This document shows, piece by piece, positions 1 to 7,742 of a stretch of 64,000 bases of DNA. This stretch comes from Methanarcanum sp963640855 (GTDB taxonomy: Archaea; Thermoplasmatota; Thermoplasmata; Methanomassiliicoccales; Methanomethylophilaceae). The first letter of the stretch is position 1. The number at the start of each line of letters is the position of its first letter. The stretch is taken from NCBI GenBank assembly GCA_963640855.1, contig CAVIAJ010000005.1, positions 1-64,000 of the forward strand, read 5' to 3'. Under the pieces are notes generated by a model. The model had not been told where the DNA came from and searched no databases. It was given only the letters and a program-made list of their open reading frames with translations. The translations under genes were made by a program, and so were the position numbers.

Positions 1-91
1 ATTCGGCGGAATGTATTCTGACGGATGTCATGCGAAATAATTATCGAACATAGTACGTATAAGCGATAAGGGTTTAAACAATCTCCCCGAT

Positions 92-1300
92 ATGTCAGAC
101 ATGGGAGAATCATTCAGATTCATCCACTGTTCGGACCTTCACCTGGGCTGCAGATTCTCAGGTATCTCGAACGCGGATGAACGCCTCGGGAAGAGGCTTC
201 GCGAATCGGTATTCGCAGCTTTGGACAACATCATATCATTCGCCAAAAAAGAGAAAGCGGATTTCATTGTCTTTTCAGGCGATATCTTCGACAGCACCAA
301 CGAGACACCTTACACCAGAAGCAGATTCGCGGATGCAATAGCTTCCGTGAAGATTCCCTGTTACATCATATACGGCAACCACGACACCAAAAGAAAGTGG
401 GAAACGTCGATACCTCTGCCGAAGAATGCATACGTATTCCCCGAGGAACCCACACACGTGTATTTTGAAAAAGACGGAAACAAAACCGCCGAACTCATCG
501 GCATGAGTTTCTCTCCGGATTTTCCAAGCAGAGATTTTACGGCCGACGTAAAAAAAGAAAACGATCTGTTCTCGATAGGTGTATTCCACTGCAACGTCGA
601 CGGTGCGAAAGACGATAATTACGCCCCGTGTAAACTTTCCGAATTAAGGAAGAAAGATATCGACTACTGGGCTTTGGGCCATATTCACAAGGCCGCAATG
701 CTCAGCAGAATGCCCTATGTCGTCTATCCCGGCAACACACAGGGGATGGATCCCAAGGAAACGGGAGAGAAAGGAGCATATATTGTCACTGTCAAAGACA
801 ATGCCGTCGCAGATATTGCATTCTTCAAAACATCTTCCGTCGATTGGTTCGATGTTACCGCAGACATCACAAACAAAACCGATCTGAACTCGGTATTCGA
901 AGTCATACGTAAAGACGTGAAGAAAGGAAACATAATCTCTCTGAAATTCACCGGAAGAGGGCCTTTGGATTCCGTTCTGAGAACAGGAGATATCGGCGAA
1001 ATCAGAAAAACCGCAGAATCCGCCACGGGCTGTACTGTTTCTTCAATTGAGGTAAAAACAGTTCCCGACATCGACCTCGAAGCGAGAGCGGATACAAACG
1101 ATTTCATTTCCGCAGCAATCTCATTCGGAAAAGTGATGTCGTCATACGACAGAGAAAGAAAAATCGATATGATCTGTTCGACAACAGTATCTCAATCGAA
1201 AAAGAATCTGTTTGATAATTTCACAGACGACGAACTGAAAGACATAATCGACGACGCCACGTACATGGTAATCGAGAAAATTCTGGGGGCGGACAGATGA
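92..1300 (+). CDS. SbcD/YhaO-like metallophosphoesterase (DNA repair nuclease)
   Basis: A calcineurin-like phosphoesterase of the Mre11/SbcD/YhaO class, expected to act as an Mn-dependent nuclease on DNA ends. The metal-binding motifs appear in order: DLH at residues 15-17, GD at 63-64, GNHD at 95-98, a histidine in VFHCN near 167 and GHIH near 196. The roughly 200 residues after the catalytic domain form the usual capping region. Its last codons overlap the start of the next gene by 4 nt, so the two are almost certainly co-translated as a nuclease/ATPase pair. The start could also be the internal ATG at 101. At 402 aa it is nearer to YhaO than to archaeal Mre11, which normally neighbours HerA and NurA; neither is present here. 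Confidence 0.88.
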   Translation: MSDMGESFRFIHCSDLHLGCRFSGISNADERLGKRLRESVFAALDNIISFAKKEKADFIVFSGDIFDSTNETPYTRSRFADAIASVKIPCYIIYGNHDTKRKWETSIPLPKNAYVFPEEPTHVYFEKDGNKTAELIGMSFSPDFPSRDFTADVKKENDLFSIGVFHCNVDGAKDDNYAPCKLSELRKKDIDYWALGHIHKAAMLSRMPYVVYPGNTQGMDPKETGEKGAYIVTVKDNAVADIAFFKTSSVDWFDVTADITNKTDLNSVFEVIRKDVKKGNIISLKFTGRGPLDSVLRTGDIGEIRKTAESATGCTVSSIEVKTVPDIDLEARADTNDFISAAISFGKVMSSYDRERKIDMICSTTVSQSKKNLFDNFTDDELKDIIDDATYMVIEKILGADR

Positions 1301-3666
1301 AGATCAAAAGCATAAGCATCAGATCCTTCGGCAATCTGATCCGTTGGCATTCCGGAGAACTCAAAGACAATATGACTCTCGTTTACGGACACAACGAGAG
1401 CGGCAAATCCACAATTACCGAATTCATTAGATCCACACTGTTCCCTCTCGGCGGAAAAAAAGGAACATATCCGTTACCGTCCAAAAATGATTCCGGTTCC
1501 GTCGAAATAGTGATGGACAACGGTGAAAGAAGAATGCTTATCCGCGAACAGAAGAAAGTAAAAGAAGAAAACGGAAAGAGAACTGTTTCCGAAGAATTCC
1601 CCAATATGGATCCGGCCACATACCGTGCGCTGTACGGTTTGGATTTGGATGAACTTACCAACAGCAAAGTAATCTCTTCGGGAGATTTCAGAAGCAAATT
1701 CCTTACCATTCCCGGCGGAGAACACATTCCCGACATCTCCAAAGAAATAGACGGAAGACTCGAGGAACTGATGACTCCCGAGAAAATGTCCGATACAAGA
1801 GAGATAGGTTCATGTCTGAAAGATATCGACATGATCAACGGAGAAATCGCCGAAATAGAAGCGAAACTGAATGAATACGATTCACTCAGTCAGGAAAGGG
1901 AAGCACTCAGAGAGAAAGTAAAAGAGAAGAAAAAACTCATGGATCTCTGCGGTAACGAGAGAGCGAAAAGAAGACTCAACAGATCCCAATCCGAAAATCT
2001 CGCACGTTTGGATGAATTGGAAAAAGAACTTTCCGAACTCTCGGATTACGAATCATTCAATCCCGATGATAAATCGAGAATCGATATTCTCAACGCGGAA
2101 ATCGAAAAACTGAGAAACGAAATTCCTTCGGATGACAACGTAAAAAGCGCAAACGCATTGCTTTCCAAATACGATGACATCAACAGAATCTGCACAGATT
2201 CCGCAAAATACATCGGCGACAAAGAAGCTATTTCAAGACTCAATATCGAAATCAATTCGATTAAAAGCGATATTTCCGATATCGAGAAAAATACGGGATG
2301 GTCCTGCGAACAGGCATCCAAAGTAAAGAACGGACAGTATATCGTCAGCAAAGCCGAAAGGGTATTGCAGAGACAAAAAGGAGCGCGTTTCGATAAAAGA
2401 GAATACATGTTCTTCGGCGTCGGAATATTGGGCATTCTTCTTGCGGCACTCGGTTTCGTAATGCTGAACAATATGATTGTCGGCATTGCCGGTATCGCCG
2501 TTGCCGCAGCAGGTATTGCGGTTCCGTTTGTCATCGTTTCACAGAGGAAAAAGAATCCTCTGAATTGGGAACATTGGATTGCAGGCGAAGGATATCCGGA
2601 AGGAATCACTCCCGAAAGAGCGATAATTCTTGCGGAAAATCTCCGCAAACTCTGCGAACTCAACGAAAAACTGAAAAAATACGAATCGGAAAGACAGTCT
2701 CTTACCGCATCTGCTTCACTCTTCGAAAGAACTCTTTCGCCTGTCGCACAGTCCTTCGGACTCAGCGGTAGTACCGAAGAGAACATAGAAAAACTGAGAG
2801 AAATGCTCAGCGAAGCCGTTGCAATGAGAGCTAAAAACGAACATATCACCAGGACAAGAGAGAAACTCAAAGCAGACATCGACGAAAGAAACAGACTGAT
2901 GAAAAAATGGGGTTCCGAAGACAGATTCAACGAAGCCCACAGTAACAAAATCAGACTGAATGATGTCAAAAAAGAAATAGAAACGCTCAGAACGAGTATC
3001 GAAACCACAACAGGTCTTTCCGTAGCGGAATTAAAAGCGTTCATCGCAGACGACATCCCCGACACCGAAGATCTGAAAGACGATTCGGAACAGTACAGTC
3101 AGAGAATCGGAGAGATAACACAGATTATGTCCGGTCTCATGGACGACGATGCATACGGCGGACTTCAGACCGAGAAGATGAATGTCGAAAGTAAGCTGAA
3201 AGAACTCATCCGCGAATGGGCCGTATTAAGCGTAGCTCAGACATTAATCCGCGATTCCTGCAACAGGTTCTATTCCGATCTTCAACCCACCGTCGTCACC
3301 AACGCCAACAGATATCTTTCGCTCATGACCGAAGGAAGATATCAGCTCGACAACGATCCGAGAGATGAGGAAATTTACGTAAGAGACAACACCACCAGAA
3401 AGAATTCTTCGCAGTGGAGTTCCGGTCTCGGAGATCAGATTTATCTTTCCGTAAAAATGGCATTGGCCGAAGAAATCACGGCGGAAAAAATGCCGATGAT
3501 TTTCGACGATGTTCTCGTACGTTTCGACGACGACAGGAAACAGGCTGCATGTAAAGCGATATACGAATTCTCGAGAAAGAATCAGGTGATTATGTTCACA
3601 TGCGACAGAACCGTATGCAATTACATGAGACTCGAGGGAGATATCAATGAGATATCTCTCGGATGA
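1297..3666 (+). CDS. SbcC/YhaN-like AAA ATPase with coiled coil and internal membrane segments
   Basis: The Rad50/SMC-type partner of the upstream nuclease. Walker A is GHNESGKST at residues 31-39. Long charged heptad-rich coiled coil runs from about 170 to 350 and again from about 440 to 640. The C-terminal lobe has an ABC-like signature (SSGLGDQ near 706) and Walker B (MIFDDV near 733). Between the two coils, residues about 371-414 form a hydrophobic hairpin of two predicted membrane helices, where Rad50 would carry its zinc hook. This matches the YhaN type, which is thought to tether the complex to the membrane. At 789 aa it is shorter than Bacillus YhaN. It ends at a strong hairpin. Confidence 0.85.
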   Translation: MKIKSISIRSFGNLIRWHSGELKDNMTLVYGHNESGKSTITEFIRSTLFPLGGKKGTYPLPSKNDSGSVEIVMDNGERRMLIREQKKVKEENGKRTVSEEFPNMDPATYRALYGLDLDELTNSKVISSGDFRSKFLTIPGGEHIPDISKEIDGRLEELMTPEKMSDTREIGSCLKDIDMINGEIAEIEAKLNEYDSLSQEREALREKVKEKKKLMDLCGNERAKRRLNRSQSENLARLDELEKELSELSDYESFNPDDKSRIDILNAEIEKLRNEIPSDDNVKSANALLSKYDDINRICTDSAKYIGDKEAISRLNIEINSIKSDISDIEKNTGWSCEQASKVKNGQYIVSKAERVLQRQKGARFDKREYMFFGVGILGILLAALGFVMLNNMIVGIAGIAVAAAGIAVPFVIVSQRKKNPLNWEHWIAGEGYPEGITPERAIILAENLRKLCELNEKLKKYESERQSLTASASLFERTLSPVAQSFGLSGSTEENIEKLREMLSEAVAMRAKNEHITRTREKLKADIDERNRLMKKWGSEDRFNEAHSNKIRLNDVKKEIETLRTSIETTTGLSVAELKAFIADDIPDTEDLKDDSEQYSQRIGEITQIMSGLMDDDAYGGLQTEKMNVESKLKELIREWAVLSVAQTLIRDSCNRFYSDLQPTVVTNANRYLSLMTEGRYQLDNDPRDEEIYVRDNTTRKNSSQWSSGLGDQIYLSVKMALAEEITAEKMPMIFDDVLVRFDDDRKQAACKAIYEFSRKNQVIMFTCDRTVCNYMRLEGDINEISLG

Positions 3667-3694
3667 AAGAGAGGCGAAAAACCTCTCTTTCATC
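3662..3694 (+). terminator. Hairpin ending the nuclease/ATPase operon
   Basis: A perfect 13-bp inverted repeat (GATGAAAGAGAGG with its complement) around a 7-nt A-rich loop. It begins at the stop codon of the SbcC-like gene and sits just before the SRP RNA promoter. Confidence 0.6.
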
Positions 3695-3700
3695 CAATGT

Positions 3701-3720
3701 CGTTAATATTTAATATCATA
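3701..3720 (+). promoter_or_regulatory. AT-rich TATA region for SRP RNA
   Basis: The AT-rich stretch TTAATATTTAATATCATA lies about 20-25 nt before the predicted SRP RNA 5' end, a suitable distance for an archaeal TATA box. Confidence 0.5.
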
Positions 3721-3726
3721 GTTATT

Positions 3727-3994
3727 ATTCGATGTCCAAGAGGAAACTGCGGTCTCCTCGTATCACTGATCACTATCACGATTACGGCCGGTCCGAGGAC
3801 GGACGGCATGTATATGACGAACAGATCCCTTCAGTAACGGGATCAAAATAGACGGATGGGCATCCCGGGAAGGGATGTAAAGCGAAATCCGCTGTGGGAC
3901 GGAGGAGCCCGGATAAGGCGGAAACGGAAGCAGTGGCTGCGGGTCGAGACAGAAGGTTTTCTCATATAACCTCACGGAGAGGATTCATACGAAC
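3727..3994 (+). ncRNA. ffs: Signal recognition particle RNA (7S RNA)
   Basis: This non-coding stretch folds as SRP RNA. Helix 8 carries the near-universal SRP54-binding core (GGCGGAAACGGAAGCAG at 3917-3933, close to the eukaryotic and archaeal form). Helix 6 is the hairpin at about 3855-3890 with CATCCC/GGGATG arms and a GGGA-type loop, the SRP19 site. Helix 5 pairs GAGG 3795-3798 with CCTC 3970-3973 and ATATGA 3812-3817 with TCATAT 3962-3967. Helix 1 closes the RNA: TTCGATGTCC at 3728-3737 pairs with 3981-3993, with small bulges. The pairings set the ends to within a few bases. The Alu domain (about 3738-3790) was not resolved in detail. Length near 268 nt is slightly short for an archaeal 7S RNA. 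Confidence 0.88.
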
Positions 3995-4018
3995 ATAGAT
4001 CCGACTGCAACAAAATAC

Positions 4019-5740
4019 ATGATTAAAGCAAAACTGAGTGCCGACGGTATCGTTGACAAACCCGATGTCGTCGGAGCGATCTTCGGTCAGACCGAAGGTC
4101 TTCTCGGAGACGAACTCGATCTCCGCGATCTCCAGAAATCCGGCAGGATCGGAAGGATTGAGGTCGATGTTCAGTCAAAAAACGGAAAATCCGAAGGTAT
4201 TGTTCTCGTTTCGTCGTCACTCGACCAGGTTGAAACGGCAATCCTTGCATCCGCATTGGAAACCATCGACCGCGTCGGCCCCTGCAAAGCGGGAATGAGA
4301 GTTCTCGGAATCGAAGATGTCCGCATTTCCAAGAGAGAACAGGTCGTCGAGAGAGCAAAAGAACTTCTCAACGATCTTATCAAACAGAGCAAAGGCAAAT
4401 CTTCCGATCTGACGGAAAGCATCAGGCAGAGCATTCAGGTCGAGGAAATTACAACATACGGTAAAGACCACTGCCCCGCAGGACCCGCCGTTAAGGATTC
4501 GGAAGCGATTATTATCGTCGAAGGAAGATCCGATGTTCTCAACCTTCTGAGGGCCGGTGTAAAGAACGCAATCGCAGTTGAAGGAACAAACATCCCCGAG
4601 ACTGTTCAGGAACTTTCAAGAGAGAGGGTCGCAACGGCATTTGTCGACGGCGACAGAGGAGGAGAACTCATTCTCAGGGAACTCTTCCAGGTTGCGGAAG
4701 TCGATTTCGTCGCAAGGGCACCCCGTGCACATGAAGTAGAAGAACTCAGTGCGAAACAGCTCACCAAATGCCTCAGGAACAAAGTTCCGTACGACCAGTA
4801 CATGGAAATGAACAAGCTCAACGGCCAGGAAAGCGAAGAGGGAGAGTCAAGGTTCAGACACCCCAGAGAAGACGACCGCCACAGAGACGAACGCCACGGG
4901 AGAGACCGTGAAGACCGCAGAGAAATCAGGGAAGAACGCTACGGGAGAGACCGCGACGACCGCAGGGACCGTGACGAAGACCGCAGAGAGCGCAGAGACC
5001 GCGAACTCAGGGAAAAGAGGAAGGACCGCTTCAACACCGATGCTGCTGACAGATTCAAGAAGAAAGAGGAACCCGTCATTGAGGAACCCGTTGAAGAAGA
5101 GCCTGCAGCGGAAGAACCTGTTATCGAAGAGACTGTTATCGAAGTCGAAGAACCCGTAATTGCTGAAGAAGCTGTCGAAGAACCCGTAATCGAGGAAGAG
5201 CCTGTTGTCGAAGAGAAACCCAAGAGAGGCAGGAAGCCCAAGAAGAAAGAGGAAGAAGCTGTCGAAGAACCCGTAATCGAGGAAGAGCCTGTTGTCGAAG
5301 AGAAACCCAAGAGAGGCAGGAAGCCCAAGAAGAAAGAGGAAGAAGCTGTCGAAGAACCCGTAATCGAGGAAGAGCCTGTTGTCGAAGAAAAGAAGACAAT
5401 CCGCACCAAAAAGAGGGATGCTGCAAGGCAGACCAAGACACTCTCGCCCGAACAGCAGACATACCGCGACATGCTTCTTGACATGGCATCGACACACAAC
5501 GCAAAAGTTCTCAATTCCGACAATGAAATCATACGCGAAGTACCTGTGAAGAATCTCGTAGATTCTCTCAAGAGCGATTCGAGCAATGTGAACACCATCG
5601 TCTTCGACGGTGTGATTTCACAGAGAATCCTCGATGTTTCGTCTGCAAACGGCATTCAGATTGTCGTCGGAACAAGGAAGGGTAACATCACCAAGATGCC
5701 TTCCGGAATAACACTTTGGACAAAGGAAGATCTCTACTGA
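4019..5740 (+). CDS. dnaG: Archaeal DnaG primase / exosome-associated DnaG
   Basis: Archaeal DnaG: an N-terminal DnaG-specific region (about 1-150), a TOPRIM domain (about 162-245) with the acidic VEGRSDV and DGDRGG motifs, and a conserved C-terminal segment (about 465-573). In archaea the protein binds the RNA exosome and has primase activity. Between TOPRIM and the C-terminal segment there is a linker of roughly 190 residues: first Arg/Asp-rich (about 280-337), then Glu/Pro/Val and Lys/Arg-rich in 29-residue tandem repeats (about 351-460). This linker is unusually long; most archaeal DnaG proteins are around 400-450 aa. The stop TGA overlaps the ATG of the next gene, so the two are translationally coupled. 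Confidence 0.93.
   Translation: MIKAKLSADGIVDKPDVVGAIFGQTEGLLGDELDLRDLQKSGRIGRIEVDVQSKNGKSEGIVLVSSSLDQVETAILASALETIDRVGPCKAGMRVLGIEDVRISKREQVVERAKELLNDLIKQSKGKSSDLTESIRQSIQVEEITTYGKDHCPAGPAVKDSEAIIIVEGRSDVLNLLRAGVKNAIAVEGTNIPETVQELSRERVATAFVDGDRGGELILRELFQVAEVDFVARAPRAHEVEELSAKQLTKCLRNKVPYDQYMEMNKLNGQESEEGESRFRHPREDDRHRDERHGRDREDRREIREERYGRDRDDRRDRDEDRRERRDRELREKRKDRFNTDAADRFKKKEEPVIEEPVEEEPAAEEPVIEETVIEVEEPVIAEEAVEEPVIEEEPVVEEKPKRGRKPKKKEEEAVEEPVIEEEPVVEEKPKRGRKPKKKEEEAVEEPVIEEEPVVEEKKTIRTKKRDAARQTKTLSPEQQTYRDMLLDMASTHNAKVLNSDNEIIREVPVKNLVDSLKSDSSNVNTIVFDGVISQRILDVSSANGIQIVVGTRKGNITKMPSGITLWTKEDLY
5168..5394 (+). repeat. 87-bp in-frame tandem repeat inside dnaG
   Basis: The units start near 5171, 5258 and 5345, exactly 87 nt (29 codons) apart; the third is partial. 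The copies are almost identical in DNA. They encode acidic EEPVIEEEPVVEE blocks followed by basic KPKRGRKPKKK blocks. Near identity at third codon positions points to recent expansion by slippage or unequal recombination. Confidence 0.9.
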
Positions 5741-7260
5741 TGACAGCGGAAAAGAAACCAGTATCCACATGGGCGGATGTGGAAGGGATGGTCTCCACCG
5801 AGGAGATTCTCATCCCCTCCAACCCCCTCGACCGTGTACTCGGACAGAAAGAACCTATCGCATTGGCGAAGATCGCTGCGGTACAGCGCAGACACCTTCT
5901 CCTCGTAGGTCCTCCGGGAACAGGTAAGTCGATGATTGCAAGAGCAATCTCAATGCAGCTTCCGAAAGTAAAATCCGAGATAAGAGTGGCGGATAACCCC
6001 GAAAGTCCCGAAAGGCCTTTCCTGGAGATTCTCTCCGAAGAGGAAGTCAACAGGGAGAACACGGCACTCTCCGGAGCATCCGGAAAACTGCTCGATCCTG
6101 ACAAAGCGCCGAAACACGTCGCGGAGAAATTGGGGTATGTGTGCAGAAACTGCAACACATATTCACTCCCCAGCGAAGTAAACTGCCCCAACTGCGGTAA
6201 AACCAAGTTGGACATGGGTTCGATGCAGAACAATCCCTTCGGAGACCTGCTCGGAAATGTGTTCGGTACCATGCCTATGTCTGTAGGTAAGGAAAGAGTG
6301 AACACCACAAGGACACTTGCCGACGGTTCCGAAGAAACCGTTGTGTTCGAACGTGCGGGCGATAAAATCCGTATGCTCGATCAGAAAGCTCTTGAGAAGA
6401 GGAGACAGGTTGATAAAAACTCCAAGCAGAAAGTGCTTGTGAAGTTGGACAGAGAACCTTTCGTCCTTGCCACGGGAGCATCCGAAACGGAATTGCTGGG
6501 GGATGTAAGACACGATCCCTACGGCGGACACCAGGGACTCGGAACACCCGCTTACGAGAGAGTAATTCCGGGTTCGATTCATGAAGCACATGAAGGTGTG
6601 TTATTCATCGACGAAATATCACACCTCGGAGAACTTCAGAGGTACATCCTCACCGCAATGCAGGATAAGGAATTCCCGATAACGGGAAGGAATCCCCAAA
6701 GTGCGGGTGCAAGTGTGAAAGTGGATCACGTCCCGTGTGATTTCATCCTCGTTGCCGCATGTAACATACAGGATTTGGAGAATATTCTCTCGCCTCTCAG
6801 ATCGAGAATCATAGGCGGAGGATATGAGGTACTTGTTGATGTTGCAATGCCCGATACGGATGAAAACAGAGCGAAATACGCCCAGTTCGTAGCACAGGAA
6901 ATTACAATGGACGGTCACATCCCCCACGCCACCATCGGTGCCGTTGAAGCCGTGATTAACGAAGGAAGATCCCGTGCGAAGAAAGACAAACAGCTCAACT
7001 CGCTCACGCTCAGGCTGAGAGAACTCGGAGGACTCATCAGAGCCGCAGGAGATCTCGCAGTCGTAGAAGGTGCTCCTCTGATTACGGAGGATCACATCAG
7101 GAGAGCTCTGAGACGCGCAAGACCCGCAGAAGATCAGATCAAAGAGATTTACGGTTCATACACCAAAGGTCTCTCCAAAGATCTCTCGGAATCTCAGAAA
7201 CAGAGAACCTCCGACTACTACATGGAAAACGAGCACATCGGCGATTCGATGTTCAACTGA
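5740..7260 (+). CDS. Lon-type AAA+ ATPase with zinc ribbon, no protease domain
   Basis: An AAA+ ATPase related to archaeal LonB. Walker A is GPPGTGKS at 57-64, Walker B VLFIDE at 287-292, and an arginine finger lies in the SPLRSR motif near 354-356. It shares LLGDVRHDP with the true LonB encoded at 57431-59512. Where LonB has two membrane helices between Walker A and that motif, this protein has a zinc ribbon (Cys135, 138, 149, 152). It ends soon after the helical lid (506 aa) and has no Ser-Lys protease domain. The ATG at 5740 is chosen because it overlaps the dnaG stop; an earlier in-frame ATG at 5716 lies inside dnaG. A role with DnaG or the exosome, or as a protein remodeller, is inference from the operon. 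Confidence 0.82.
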   Translation: MTAEKKPVSTWADVEGMVSTEEILIPSNPLDRVLGQKEPIALAKIAAVQRRHLLLVGPPGTGKSMIARAISMQLPKVKSEIRVADNPESPERPFLEILSEEEVNRENTALSGASGKLLDPDKAPKHVAEKLGYVCRNCNTYSLPSEVNCPNCGKTKLDMGSMQNNPFGDLLGNVFGTMPMSVGKERVNTTRTLADGSEETVVFERAGDKIRMLDQKALEKRRQVDKNSKQKVLVKLDREPFVLATGASETELLGDVRHDPYGGHQGLGTPAYERVIPGSIHEAHEGVLFIDEISHLGELQRYILTAMQDKEFPITGRNPQSAGASVKVDHVPCDFILVAACNIQDLENILSPLRSRIIGGGYEVLVDVAMPDTDENRAKYAQFVAQEITMDGHIPHATIGAVEAVINEGRSRAKKDKQLNSLTLRLRELGGLIRAAGDLAVVEGAPLITEDHIRRALRRARPAEDQIKEIYGSYTKGLSKDLSESQKQRTSDYYMENEHIGDSMFN

Positions 7261-7293
7261 TCCGGGGTTTATCCCCGGATTCAATATTTTTTT
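7260..7293. terminator. Hairpin with T run between convergent genes
   Basis: ATCCGGGG and CCCCGGAT form an 8-bp stem with a 5-nt loop, followed by a 7-T run. It serves the dnaG operon on the plus strand and could also serve the convergent acetyltransferase. Confidence 0.65.
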
Positions 7294-7742
7294 CAGAAAT
7301 TCATCTGTACGGGACCGTCCATGCGTATTGCGGACCCGCCGTCCTGATAGAAAGAATACAGCACACCGGCTTCTCTGAATCCGTTTCTTCTGTAGAATCT
7401 CATCGCAGATGTGTTTTCCGCCCTTACTTCCAACGTCAGTCCGTGAATTCCAGACATCATCGATACAAGTCTGAACCTGTTCAGTAATTCCTGACCGATA
7501 CCTTTGTTTCTGTATTGGGGGCTGACTGCAAACAGCATTATGCGTCCGAGATTGTCTCCTGTCCTCACGGAAAATAAGAATCCTATCGGTTCGCCGAGAA
7601 TATCGCACGCAACCAACTGACCCTGGGGCCAGAGACTGCTGAAATGGAAGAACACTTCGCGGCGGTAGAATTCGTCGAATGAAGACAGGAGTATCGAATA
7701 GAGTTTATCTGCGTCCTCCGGTCTGAATTCTCTCACTGCCAT
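7293..7742 (-). CDS. GNAT family N-acetyltransferase (RimI-like)
   Basis: A single GNAT domain of 149 aa. The acetyl-CoA pyrophosphate-binding loop is visible as VSPQYRNKGIGQELL around 73-87. The C-terminal ENTSAMRFYRRNGF motif is typical of RimI-type protein N-alpha-acetyltransferases, which in archaea modify protein N-termini. The substrate cannot be told from sequence. Its start overlaps the 3' end of the upstream PLD gene by 38 nt, so the two are probably co-transcribed. Confidence 0.8.
   Translation of the reverse strand: MAVREFRPEDADKLYSILLSSFDEFYRREVFFHFSSLWPQGQLVACDILGEPIGFLFSVRTGDNLGRIMLFAVSPQYRNKGIGQELLNRFRLVSMMSGIHGLTLEVRAENTSAMRFYRRNGFREAGVLYSFYQDGGSAIRMDGPVQMNF

Noticed and set aside
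2046..3065. Long open frame antisense to the SbcC-like gene (339 aa)
   Set aside because: Mirror of coiled-coil coding sequence; serine/leucine-rich with no domain.
3727..3994. RNase P RNA
   Set aside because: First considered because of GAGGAAA and ACAGAA, but the P4 pairing does not fit, while helices 1, 5, 6 and 8 of SRP RNA do.
5168..5394. CRISPR-like tandem repeat
   Set aside because: The repeats are contiguous, in frame with dnaG and have no unique spacers.
4847..5655. Several repetitive antisense frames in dnaG
   Set aside because: Produced by the 87-bp tandem repeat read on the other strand.
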